A stretch of DNA of 64,000 nucleotides from Heliocidaris erythrogramma (taxonomy: Eukaryota > Echinodermata > Echinoidea > Camarodonta > Echinometridae), in the NCBI GenBank assembly GCA_025617745.1, contig CM046866.1, positions 15,011,725 through 15,075,724 on the forward strand, written 5' to 3'. The translations under genes were made by a program, and so were the position numbers. Positions 39,001 through 51,000 of this stretch are shown in pieces; the first letter of the stretch is position 1, and every line of letters starts with the position of its first letter. The notes under the pieces were generated by a model. It had not been told where the DNA came from. It was given only the letters and a program-made list of their open reading frames with translations, and ran no database searches.

Positions 39001-42000
39001 CCACCTGCTTATAAAGCCCGGCGCACACTATACGATCCGACTGCGACCCGATTTTCGAATAAATTGCAGTTTGCATTAAATGTGAAAGTTTAAAAAAGTG
39101 AAATTATCTCATTTGAAGTTCGGAATAATGATACAAATACTAATATCGAAATTTACTGCAATAAATCATATATACCTACCTATTATGCCTGTAGTCTTGA
39201 CTACGGGACCCCTTCGAGAATTTAACACACATGAGTCACAATATTGTGCGCACCCCCCGTAATCCTATTGTCCCCTTCGCCACTCACGCGCGTCAACACG
39301 CTACGGCCATCTTCCTCTTTCTTGCTCGCCCCCGACGAGTTAGGACGTATAGTCACAGCGCTCCTGAAATCAGGTCGTATAGTATCTTTTTGGTGCGCTT
39401 TTTCACATAGTTAAAGCACTTTTAGGTACCTATATTCGTTTAGATTATAGTACTTTATGTTTTAGTAGTCACTCTTGCCGATTGCAAGGGATTTTTTGAT
39501 TCCCTTTCTTGGCATTTATTTTTCTCTTTCACGGTCAGCCCCACGTAGATATTTCCGTGTTTGCGGGTGTTTCCGTTTGTCACCGAGCCTTCGGGTTCGG
39601 CGTTTATTCTTACGGTTTTTAGGCTGTGAAAATTTCTTTAGTGCGTATCTCCCAAATAATTTTACCCTTATTTTACTGCATTCAGTTGTAGTATTTCTTA
39701 ATTTGAAAAGTATACTTTATTGTCTGTTTTATTGCAGTGGTATGGATTCGGAAGAAGAAGCAGCTAGGTCAAGGAGACCTGCTTCTTCCGAAGAGTCGTC
39801 TAGCAAGACGACTCGGCCTTCCAGAACTCTCCCGAGTACTTCGGTACATGGGGGAGGGAGGAGGGCTAAGGGTAAGTTGCCTAGTGGTGTTTCCTTGCAG
39901 AGTTTGCCAGTCTCGTAGCTTGCGGCTTCGGGACGGGTGGCGTTAACTGAGTCGGGATTGTCAACTCCGAAGCCCGTGGTTTCGGGGTGGGTGGCGTCAG
40001 ATTCTAGTGGTTTGGATATCTAACGATTCCAATCCCCCGGTCGCTGAGACCAGAGGGGGGAGGCGGTTGTTTCCCGTACGGTAGCGTTCACTCGCTCTGA
40101 TCCGTTAGGGGAGACGCGCCCCACTACTGCAGGGCAACCCACGGGCTTAGTCCATGTTGGTCTGGGTTCTCAAACCCTAGCCCCCGGCAAACGCCATATG
40201 GGGGAACGAGTACTTCCTGGGCTGTCTACATTGCCAGCTAATGGGAATGCTCGAGCTAACAATTATGGACGCTCTTCGGAGCAACAGGTGTTTTCACCTG
40301 AGTGCGTGACTACTAGTGCTCCCCTATTGCTGCTTTCGAGCGGTCCAATAGCGGGTTCACACGCCTTTAGTAGTCATCGGGCACATACCGAGTCATCTCG
40401 GTCTGCCCACGCACTGGGAGCTTTTAACTCCCAACCCATGGCTACTGCATCTTCTTGCTTAGCCAATATGGGTGATTTGGGCGATTCTCTAGGCTTACGC
40501 CATGAGCGCTCCAATCCCTTTTTGGGGAAGTGAACGTCCCTCCGCGGAGGGATCGGTTCGTGTTTCCGAAGTGGCTTCGGAGATCCGAACGAATCCGATT
40601 AAGCGTTCTAACAAAAGGGTTTCGGCTACGACTCTTGTCGAGCCAGCCAAGAAAAAGGCCAAGAAGAGGGCAAAAAGTGGCAAGGCTTTGCCGGCCTCTT
40701 GCCCGTCTGGCCTGGCTAACCCAGCTAGCTCCTCTCAAGCTGACATGTTCAGCATGATGCGGGCTTTTGCTCAGAATCAGGGTTGGTCCTTGTACCGGCT
40801 ACTTCAACCCTGACTTCTGTCCCTATTCAGGGGTCTGACTTTGAGACTAATCAGCCTTTTGTGATTGATTCGTCTTTGTCTGAGTCGGTTTCGCATGTGC
40901 CTCCTATTCCCGCGGCCCTTGGGGCGCCGCTGGGCGAGGAGACTTTCGTTGAACCATGCGGGGCTCTGCCTGCTGAGGCCTTTGTTAGCGTTCCTTTGTC
41001 TCTTTCCACTCGGGTGGAACCAGATTTGGAGGTGGCCTCTCAAGCTTCTTTTTTGAATCGCTTGGGCAGGCGGAGTCTCAATCGCTCGCCCTCTGTGGGG
41101 TGGAAGCGATTGCTTTGTTATCCAGATATCTCTCTGAATTTTAGTCAACCCGCGCGCAGGGTTCGACTTCGCGTTGGTTTAAGCAGCGGGATTCCTGCTG
41201 AGTCCTTTGTTGGTTGCCGGGTCATCCCGGTCCGCCCTTGCTCTGGGCGCCTTGGCGTCCGGCCCATGGCTGTTGCATCTCCTTGCTCGGCCGATATGGG
41301 TAATTGGTGCGCGTCTTTGGGTTCAATACCCTCAGCGCACTTCTCCCATAAAGGGAGGTGAGCGTCCCTCAGCGGAGGGTTCGGTTCGTGTTCCCGAAGG
41401 GCTTCGGGGATCCGAACGAAACCGAATAAACGCTCTGAAAAGCGGGTTTCGACTTAGGCTCTTTTTGGGCCAATCAGAAGCCTAGGGAAGGGGCTAAAAG
41501 AGGCAAGGCTTTGCCTGCCTCTTGCCCATCGGGTTTAGCTAACCCTCCGGTCTCTCAAGCTGAGTTGTTCAGTGTGAGATGGGCTTTGCCCAGACTCAGG
41601 GTTGGTCCCTTGTACCAGGATTCACATCCCCTGCTCTTGTCCCGTTTTTGGGTCGGACATCGAGACTAATTAGCCTTTTATGGTTTATTCTTCTTTGTCT
41701 GTGATGGGATCACATGCGCCTCCTAGTCTCGCAGCTTCGGGGCTCCGTCGGGTGAGGAGGCTTATGGCGGTTCATGCGTGAATCCGACCGTTTCGGCCTT
41801 TGTTCGTGATTCTTTGTCACGATTATTTCAGGCGGATCCAGTTTTGGAAGCGGCCTCTCAAGCTTCGGTTTCCGAATCGCTGGGGCAGGCAGAGCCTTAG
41901 TTGCTCTCCCTTTGTGGGGTAGAAGCGATTGCTTTGTTCTAAACTTTCCCTGACTTTTAGTCAACCCGCGCGCAGGGTTCGGCTTTGCTTGGGTTCAGGC

Positions 42001-45000
42001 AGCGGGATTCCTCCGAGCGTTTTTCTCTTGCGGAGGATTTCTAGCTGGATTTTGGACGCATTGAAGCGGTGCTTCTTTTCAGCGTCATGTTTGGTTTGCA
42101 GTGGTCATAGTTTTCCACTGCAGCTGCCTCGGTCATGTACCGTCGCAGAGTATTGGTTGGTGGCTGTCTTCGTTCCTTTCTCCCCGCTTGGGAGGCCATC
42201 TCCGGGGACGCTTTTGTTCTCTTTGGCGGACGAGACTGATTCTTCATAGATCTGTCCGCCCCGCTCCCCGGAGGTGCTATAGGAACTCGGTCACCTCACA
42301 GGCTGTCTTTTTCCCTTTCTCCGACTTTTGTTATTCCCAAGCGCTCGGGAAAACTTCAGTACATTTTCGGATGGAGACTCTCGCCTCCATTCTTCCGTTG
42401 ATCAAGAGGAAGGACTACGCGGTCTTGATAGTTTTCGAAGATGCGTATTTCCACTTTCCCGTTCATCGCGCTTTGCGCGATCTTCTGGGGTTTTTCTTCC
42501 TCTCAGAGACTTATCGTTTTCGCACTCTTCACGTCGGGCCGTGCCCAGTCCCTCGGGTTCTTACTCAGGTTGTAGCCGTGCTGGCAGCCTCTCTGAGGCG
42601 ATGCGGCCTTCGGCTATTTTTGCTACCTGGACGATTGGCTTCTCCTAGCGGAGTTGCGCGATTGTTTGTTGGACGAGACTAGTTTGCTCGTCATTCTTAC
42701 TCAAGACTTAGGTTATCTAGCCAGTCTAGTCGATGTTTTTAGAGGACTGCCGGCTCCTCATGAGACCCTTTCAGAGACAGCTCCTCAGGTTCTTCAAGCC
42801 GGGAAAAGACTCTCTTTTGGTCTGGATTCCAGTACCAGTAAGGATCAAGTCTCTTCTCCTTTGTTGGACGAGCGAGGTGTTTCTCGCGCGAGGCAGGTCC
42901 TTCTCTGCCCCTCTTCCGTCGATATCGGTTTCGACGGACGCCTCTCGGTTGGGGTGGGGAGGACACTGCAACGGCAGCACGGTTGCGGGGGATTGGTCTC
43001 ATTTTGGGACTCTTCCTCATATCAATGTCCTGGAGCTTATGGCAGTTCTGTTGACCTTGCTCCATTTCAGAAGTCGACTTCTCAGTCGTTCGGTTCTGAT
43101 TCTCACGGACAATGTTACTGTGGCGGCATATATCAATCGGCAGGGAGGCACTCGTTCGGTTGCCCTGAATGCCCTAGCAGCTCAGCTGTGGAGGTGGTGT
43201 CGTCGCATGGCAATCACACCCGTGGCCTCTTTCATCCCCGGTCGGGAAAAACCTCATTGCGGATTTTCTGTCTCGGGGCAGGTATCTTCCATCGGAATGG
43301 ACGCTCCATCCGGAGGTATTTTGCCGCATTCGCAGTTGCCTAGGTCCACTGGAAGTGGATCTATTTGCGTCGGTGCTAAATCACCAGCTGCCGAAGTTTT
43401 GCTCCCGTGTTCGCGATCAGGGAGCATGGGCTCTCGATGCTTTCTCCCTCAGCTGGGAGAACCTTCAGGGATTCGCCTTTCCTCCCTTCCAACTGATTCC
43501 GCGTGTCTTGCGGAAAATCAGGGAAGATCGGGCGCGGGTGCTCGTAATAGCTCCCTTTTGGCCCAGGAGGAATTGGTTTCCAGAACTTATGAGCCTCCTA
43601 AGGGCTCAACCGTTCGTTCTCCCGTTAAGAGCGGATCTGGTGTTACAGCCCCTATCGGGGATTCTTCACCACAGTCCGGAGTCTCTTCATTTGACTGCTT
43701 GGCCCCTGTCAGGGGATCTGCAAGACAGTCGGGTCTCTCTGATAGAGCCGTGGACTTTTTAATGTCCAGTCGTAGGGTTTCTACTAGGGAAATTTACAAT
43801 TCCCGTCTCTCGGTCTTTTTCCTTTGGTGCAAAGAGAAGAAATCGAACCCCTTCTAAGGCTCCTATTGGTTCAATTGCGGATTTCTTAATCTTGTTATTT
43901 GACAAAGGGAGATCTATCTCTACTATCCGAGGCTACCGTTCGGCGATCGGGGCCATTCATTCGGGTTTCTCAGATGGTTCGGGGATTTCCAATTCCCCGC
44001 TACTAAGTGGTTTGATTCGTTCGTTCTTTCTGAAACGACCTTCTTTTTCTAAGTTAGTGCCGTCTTGGAGTCTGCCTAAGGTCCTGGAGGCCTTGGCGAA
44101 AGCTCCTTTCGAACCGTTAGGTGAAGCTTCGCTTCATCATCTTACGGTTAAGACGCTCTTTTTGGTAGCTATTGCCTCTGGGCAGAGGCGCAGTACTCTT
44201 CATGCTCTCTGTCTTACTCCTGGTCATGTTCGCTGGGAGAGAAAAGGTGTTAGATTGATTCCTAGGGCTTCTTTCGTTGCCAAGAATCAGACAGCTGCCT
44301 CCGGTCCTGTTGAGATTTTTCTTTGTCCGCTTTCTAACTTTTCTTCGGTGCGTGAGGACAAAGTTTGGTGTCCTGTTAGGGCTCTCAAATGGTATATTGA
44401 TAAGACTAAGTCTTATCGTAAGGATGATCAGTTGTTCCTGATCACTAGAGAGCCTTTTTCTCCTGCCTCTCTTGATTCCATCTCTAGATGGATCGTTGAA
44501 GCTATTAGGGCCGCTGGCACAGAGGCTCTTTTATCCGACAGTAAGCCTCGTGCTCATGATACTCGTAGTGTCAGCACTTCTTGGGCTCTGTTTCAAGGTG
44601 TGGCGCTTGTTGATATTTTGAAGGCTGCTTATTGGCGTTCGCCCAATTCCTTCATTTCTTGCTACCTTAGGGATATTCCCGCAGGTGAAGCTTTGTTTGC
44701 GTCAGCCACCTTGAAGGCCGCTGTGTCTTCTTTGTAGTCTTTGGTGTAATCCTATTTCCTTCTGCTCGAAACATGCCTCCCGGTCTTTGAGTTGGCGCTG
44801 GTCTGGCATAATAGGTAGGTATATATGATTTATTGCAGTAAATTTGTAAAATCAGCACTGATTTTCTTATTTACTATATAAATCTATATACCTACCTATG
44901 ACCCTCCCTCCTTCCCCGCTCCTTGCAAGCAACATGTTTCTACTTGGGATTGCTCGCAAAAGAGGAAGATGGCCGTAGCGTGTTGACGCGCGTGAGTGGC

Positions 45001-48000
45001 GAAGGGGACAATAGGATTACGGGGGGTGCGCACAATATTGTGACTCATGTGTGTTAAATTCTCGAAGGGGTCCCGTAGTCAAGACTACAGGCATAATAGG
45101 TAGGTATATAGATTTATATAGTAAATAAGAAAATCAGTGCTGAATATGCAAATTTTGGTTAACTGCAATTCTTCTGGTTAGAGTAAAGGCCAAATCGGCT
45201 TCAAATCTTAGTCGATCGCAAGATTGGTATGACGTCACTACAGTTTGGAATTGAATTCGCTTTTATTCCTACAAGGGGGCTCGCAGTATTCATACTACTA
45301 TTCGGAACTTTGATCACAAAGATTTTACATGTTTGAAGGTTCATATAAAATGTTATAACAACTTTTCCCAAAATCGCATCGTAGTCGGATCGTGCAGTGT
45401 GCGCCGGGCTTAAAAGACAGTATTTCTTGTTTCACTTGAATGGTCATTAAATACATGTTTCACTCTACTGGGTTCAATGCATAGCATTTTTCAAGAGAAA
45501 CAAAAAATGTGGTCTATATATGGACAGGTAGTGGTCAATATAGACAGGTAGTGGTCAATATAGACAGGTAGTAGCCAAAGCAAGTTTCCTGGTATTATAG
45601 TGGATTGCTTGCTGTGCATGCTGTAACATCAGAACAAATCATGCACTGTGGTTAAGTACCTTCTAAATGTCTGTGAGATTCAGTTCTGCATGCTTGACAG
45701 ACTTTCAGATTTTTTTAAATCCAAAAATATGCAATGTATGAGGGAGAATAAACGAGAAGTAAGAGAACAAGATTACAGTGTGTCAAATGTTTTTGTCTTG
45801 GTCAGGTACTGGGAATCGTAGCCGGTGTACTGCTCCAGGATCATGAGGTACGTCAAACAGAGTTTCATCAGCTGGCCTACCACCGTATCTTCAGTATGCT
45901 CCTTCTAGAGCTCAATGCTCCAGAGCAGATCCTAGAGGCCATCAACTTCCAGGTCATGTCCGCTTTCTGGTAAGTCCATCATCTATGCTAGAAGAGTGGG
46001 GGATAAAATTTTGTTCCATTGTTGACAATTGATAGAAAACCTTTTAGTTAGGCTTGTGAACACTCGGACAGAATGTCTCCTTATTTGATCAATGAAGTTT
46101 TCTGTAGATGTGAACTGTGTAGAGCAAAGGGTAGAAGCTATGGACACAGTAGCTGTGCTGTCTTACCAATGAAGTGAGTTTGACAGAATTGTGTCCACAA
46201 TAGTATTGTAAATCTAGTTTACATTTGATACATGAAACGGTTGCCTTTTGGCCCACTTGTGTATGTAAACACGAATCTTCCATGGTTACCATTAGGAGTA
46301 GTATAGCCTAATAACTAGAATGCTTTACCTGTGAGAAATTGCTCTTGGTAGACATGGAATTGTATGGCATCATTGTATTGCTAGAAATTCAAGACTGATA
46401 GATGCTGATAGAGAGGATTTATTACACAATACCTTTGTAGTTCATACCATGCTGGAAACCAATGGTTAGGGTTTTTATGCCTCCGCCCACCGAAGGTGGG
46501 TGCCGGAGGCATTATGTTTTCGGGTTGTCCGTCCGTCCGTCCGTCCGTCCGTCCGTCCGTCCCACTTCTCGTTACCGCGATATCTGAAGAATCATTTGAG
46601 GTAGGAACCTCAAACTTGGTTCTAGTATGTATCCCCATACGAAGATGAACTGATTAGATTTTGGGGTAAGTAGGTCAAAGTTCAGAGGTCACAGAGGTCA
46701 ATTTACATGAAATTACATGAAATTCTTGGTTTTTAGCACCGTTAACGCGATATCTCAAGAACTGTTTGAGGTGAGAACTTCAAACTTGGTACCAGTATGT
46801 ATCCCCATAGAAAGATGAACTGATTAGATTTTGGGGTAAGTAGGTCAAAGTTCAGAGGTCACAGAGGTCAATTTACATGAAATTACATGAAATTACTGGT
46901 TTTTAGCCTCGTTATCAAATATTTCTAGAACAGTTTGAGCCATCAACTGAATTAGGCGGAGGCATATAGGAGACGCAGTCGCATTCATCTTGTTGTTTTC
47001 TTCTTTCCCCCAGCAATGCTCTCCATGTGCTGAGGCCATCCAAGGCTCCAGGATTCGTGTATGCCTGGCTGGAACTGATCTCACATCGTATCTTCATTGC
47101 TAGGATGCTGGGTATGCTTCCACAACAGAAGGTAAGATTGGGTTTAATATGTAGACCACTTAATTCTATTTGAAGATTTCAGATCAAAACTACTACATTG
47201 TGCCTGTAAAAAAGATCTGTCCCTGCAAATTTTGTGGACTCTTATACTTTCTTATTTTAAGTTTAGTGTTATGTTAATATATGATCATGTTATTTTTTTC
47301 TCCATTCTGTCAATGTTGTAAATACATAAATGTGTATATTACATATAGACAATATCTATCTATTGTGCTAGAAAGCACAGTAAGAACAAAAGATCAATGT
47401 AACAGCTGTATTAATACCTTGTTAAGTTTGAGGTCAAAGCATTCATTACAAACAAACACTTGAAGACTATTTCAATGAAAGATCAGTGATTGCAGTAGAT
47501 TTTATTTAATGCCTTGAATACTAAGCCTGAGATAACTTGGGATGGGCTCTAAGAATATTAAGTGTTATACCGAAATCAAATGATATTCAATGGGTTTATT
47601 ATGAAGTTATTTTTTTTATGAGGTCAGACCCTTCTTTACATATGACACGAAATAACAAAGACTGGTCCTACAAAGAATGCTTTTGTAACGATTTGTATCT
47701 TTGATCTTTCTTAGGGATGGCCAATGTATTCAGGCCTGCTTACAGGCCTCTTCAAATTCATGACACCATTCATGCGCAATGCAGAACTTCCAAAGCACTT
47801 GGCTCTGCTATACAAGGTAAGAATATTCACATTCTATTATCATAGTCGGGAATGAAAAGGGACTTATTCTACTTGGTACATCCTTTTGATATGCAGAATT
47901 TTTCTTGGACCTTTTATTACCACAAACAAGTCAACAATGAAATTAACCCATTGCCTTCCAGGAACCGTGATGGTTCCTGTATTTGGCCTGTAGGAAATGA

Positions 48001-51000
48001 GAGTATTGCGAAGGCATCAGGTTAAGGTAGCTTGGTGAAATTTATTTTACTGGGAATGTATATGGCCAGTCAATATTCCTCTTTCCCCTACCTACACTGT
48101 AGGATCTTTCCAAATGGGGCAGGCATGCACCGGTGTCCGAATGACTACTTCTGGTACATGAATACCCCTGCTAACTAAAACCAAGGTGGATGGCAGAAGT
48201 CTATCAATAGACCTGATGCATTGCTTTGTTGAAAAGCCATGGTTTTACATGTTAAAAGGCCATTGATTTACATGTGACTACTTTTCTAAAAGCTACCTAA
48301 CTTTATAAGTCTTTGGCTTCTGATGGGCTACTGTCAGGTACATGTGAACCTGACAAAATTGAGGCAAATGGAAAGGAAAGTAGCATGGACATTTATCAAC
48401 CATTTCAAAGTGAAGTTCATGTAGCATGAATGTTTTCTTGGTATCTGAATTCTGATATGTATCATTGTATTTTACTTGCCCTCTGTCTTTCTCTGTAACT
48501 GCTTGTTGCCAAGTTATATATTTTATTCCACTATTCTCTCACTTTTCATGTAAAAAAAAGGCCATAGATTTACATGTCACAACTTTTCTAATAGCTGCCT
48601 AACTTTATAACTGTTTGGCTTCTGACACTATGAACATGGCGAACAAAGAAGCGGACAAAATATACAGCTCCTCATTGTACCTTCCACACCTGCTCTGGTA
48701 GACAAAAGAACATCCCTTCATTGCTATTATGTAAAAATATGTAGAACAGGTGTGACATGCATATTCACCTGTTCTACTTATTTTACATAATAGCAATGAA
48801 AGGATGTTCTTTTGTCTACCAGAGCAATTGTGGAGGGTACAATGAGGAGCTGTATATTTTGTCCGCTCTCTTTGTCATCTTGTTCATAGTGTGATTGGCT
48901 ACTGTTAGGTACATGTAAACCTGACAAAATGAATTGGCAAGTGGACACTGCAAACCATGCCCCAAGAAAGTAGCATGGACATTTATCAGCCATTCCAAAG
49001 TGAAGTAGCATGAAATGTTTTCTTGGTATATATATCCCGATATGTATCATAGTATTCTACTTGCAGACATGCCAACTAGTACGAATTCCTCACCCAGTTT
49101 CGCTCCTATTACACTTGATAAGGGGGTACCAACATCTATGGATGTCTGGAATTAATTTGGAACACAACATTACCATAATGCATCGCACCTGTTTCCTCGA
49201 ACAACCTTTTGTTATCCACTGGCATTAACTATTTATGGCTCTGGGTTACAAGAACTGTTCTAAATTTTTGCCTGTGATACACAATGCCATACCCCCTTAT
49301 CAACCGTAAAAGGAAATGAATACGATTTTAGGTTGGCAGCACTGTACTTGCCCTCTGACTTTCTCTGTAACTCCTTGTTGCCAAATTTATCTTTTATTCC
49401 CCTATTCTCTCACTTTTCCTCTCAATGTAGGGTACCCTGAGAGTACTGCTCGTGCTTCTTCATGACTTCCCAGAGTTCCTGTGTGACTACCACTATGGCT
49501 TCTGCGATGTCATCCCACCAAACTGCATCCAGATGCGCAATCTGATCCTGTCTGCCTTCCCTCGTAACATGAGGCTACCAGACCCTTTCACCCCAAACCT
49601 CAAGGTAAAGCAGTTGTGCCACAGAAGTGTCACAGAAGTGTCGTTGATACTTGTACCAACAGTAATACACAGGACGTGAATATCCAGTTTTGTTTTAACC
49701 CTGAAATGGCTTGCAGAAATTGCTATGCACATTTGAAAGAAAAAACCTGAGCTGGTGTATGAAACATGTTTGCAGATTCTTAGTCAATGGAATGGCTGAT
49801 ATTGCTTCAAAACCATCAGGGGAGGGTTTCATCAAGTGTTTTGTCTGTGATTTTTACCGACAACTGTTCTAAGCTACTGAAATCCTTGCATCTGATTGGC
49901 TGACAGCAAATTTGTTGGTAAAAATCACTGACAAAACACTTGATGAAATGCTCCCCAGGATAAAATTGTTCTTATGTTATGAAACTTCTTATGTTTCATT
50001 GTATTATTTAAAATTTAATATGGATTCCCCACCCCACTGCTTAATAACAACTCCCAAATCGCTTAGTCAAACACCTGGTTAAGACCTGCAGTCCTAGATG
50101 AATACATATATAATATGATAGTGTGAAGCAACATTTGTTATTGGTTCTTCCACAGGTTGATATGTTAGCAGACATTGCCCACCATCCTCGCATCCTTACC
50201 AACTACGTCACCGTCATCCAGCCTGCTTCATTTAAGAAGGTCAGTTTTGTGTCATAAATGCTTATTTTACTTGCCCTCCGAAGACATTTAGACACTCAGA
50301 ATCGTTGTTTCATATTTGCAATTAATTGGAAACCTTTTTCACGGATCCAATGTGCCTGCTTATACAAAAACATGTAAGCATATACATGCTTTCTTAACGA
50401 TGGGGTTACATAAAAACATTAGCATCAATTAGAGTATTTCGATAGCCAGAGGTTTAAAACATGCTCTTTTCTTTCCCAACACATCTCCAGGATCTGGACT
50501 CGTACATCAAGACCCGCAGCCCCGTCACTTTCCTGTCAGAACTGCGTAGCCACATGCAGGTATCTCAGGAGCCAGGCCAGCGCTACAACGTCTCCCTGAT
50601 GAATGCCCTTGTGCTCTACGTAGGCATGCAGGCCATCAACTACATCCAGAGTAAGGGAAGCACGCCCTCTATGAGCACAATCACGCACTCCTCCCATATG
50701 GACATCTACCAGAACCTGGTGGTGGATCTAGATACGGAAGGTGAGTGGGGTACATGGGCATTGATCATTGAGTGTATTTGGGGTAGTTCCCCACCCCCCC
50801 CCCCCCTCCCAAAAATGGCAGTTAACTGTGTAGTATGTGCAGGGTATGCCTCTGATTGATTTATGTATTTGCCCACATCGTGGAAATGTAGGGGGGCAGG
50901 TAATGTAATGTTGCAAAAAGGATTGTCAGTGTTCATCTTGACTATCAAACTCTTATTGTTTTTGACCTTGACAGTTCATTGCTCGGTTTTCAACTCCATT

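Larger units (their letters stand above)
39149..45143 (+). mobile_element. DIRS-type tyrosine-recombinase retrotransposon (decayed)
   Basis: DIRS elements code for Gag, reverse transcriptase/RNase H and a tyrosine recombinase, and have inverted terminal repeats plus an internal complementary region used to close a circle. All parts are here in order: inverted repeats 39171-39320 and 44958-45108 (about 150 bp, nearly identical), gag-like region 39742-42000, RT about 42330-42720, RNase H about 42900-43250, recombinase 43760-44737, and an internal complementary region at 44805-44900. Several frameshifts and stops break gag and RT, so the copy is dead, although the recombinase core and RNase H read cleanly. 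Inserted in a MITE inside CNOT1 intron 36, same strand as the gene. Confidence 0.9.
39016..45409 (+). mobile_element. Middle TIR element (GCCCGGCGCACAC ends), host of the DIRS
   Basis: Left end GCCCGGCGCACACTATACGA continues TCCGACTGCGA; right end is TCGGATCGTGCAGTGTGCGC followed by CGGGC, an inverse match over about 25-30 bp. Removing the inner retrotransposon leaves about 400 bp of non-coding DNA (39016-39148 plus 45144-45409), a typical MITE. Superfamily not determined; flanks TTATAA / TTAAAA are not a clean duplication. Confidence 0.8.
38900..45600 (+). repeat. Outer MITE shell (family 3, copy 2), split by nested insertion
   Basis: Left arm AGTACAGTGAAACATGTATT at 38903 and on to ATGACCATTCAAG matches inversely CTTGAATGGTCATTAAATAC at 45436 onward; GTGGTCTTTGTGTACAGGTT (38967) and GTGGTCAATATAGACAGGTA (45531, twice) are the family 3 words also seen at 25555-25749. 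The insertion point of the middle element is around TTATAAA/TTAAAA. Confidence 0.75.
38677..45805 (+). other. CNOT1 intron 36 (7129 bp), nested transposon host
   Basis: About 6.7 of 7.1 kb is transposon: an outer MITE (arms at about 38900 and 45429-45600), a middle TIR element (ends 39016 and 45409), and an inner DIRS retrotransposon (39149-45143). Outside these, 38677-38899 and 45600-45805 show nothing. Confidence 0.85.
48245..49420 (+). repeat. Tandem duplication of intron unit (second copy interrupted)
   Basis: Unit 1 (48245-48552) and unit 2 share AAAGTAGCATGGACATTTAT, CTAACTTTATAA(G/C)T(C/G)TTTGGCTTCTGA, GATATGTATCAT and the pyrimidine block CTATTCTCTCACTTTTC near the acceptor. Unit 2 is longer only because of two inserted elements. 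Confidence 0.85.
47817..49430 (+). other. CNOT1 intron (1614 bp), duplicated and invaded
   Basis: 47817-48244 shows nothing. 48245-48552 and 48553-49420 are two copies of one ~300-bp unit; the second has two MITE insertions (48626-48891 and 49064-49344) and keeps the working acceptor CTCAATGTAG. Confidence 0.75.

Noticed and set aside
40804-41148. Minus-strand ORF in the DIRS
   Set aside because: Lies against the gag-like region; no motif, opposite to the element's coding strand.
39149-45143. LTR retrovirus or Gypsy-type element
   Set aside because: No direct LTRs, no integrase or protease; inverted repeats, internal complementary region and tyrosine recombinase identify DIRS.
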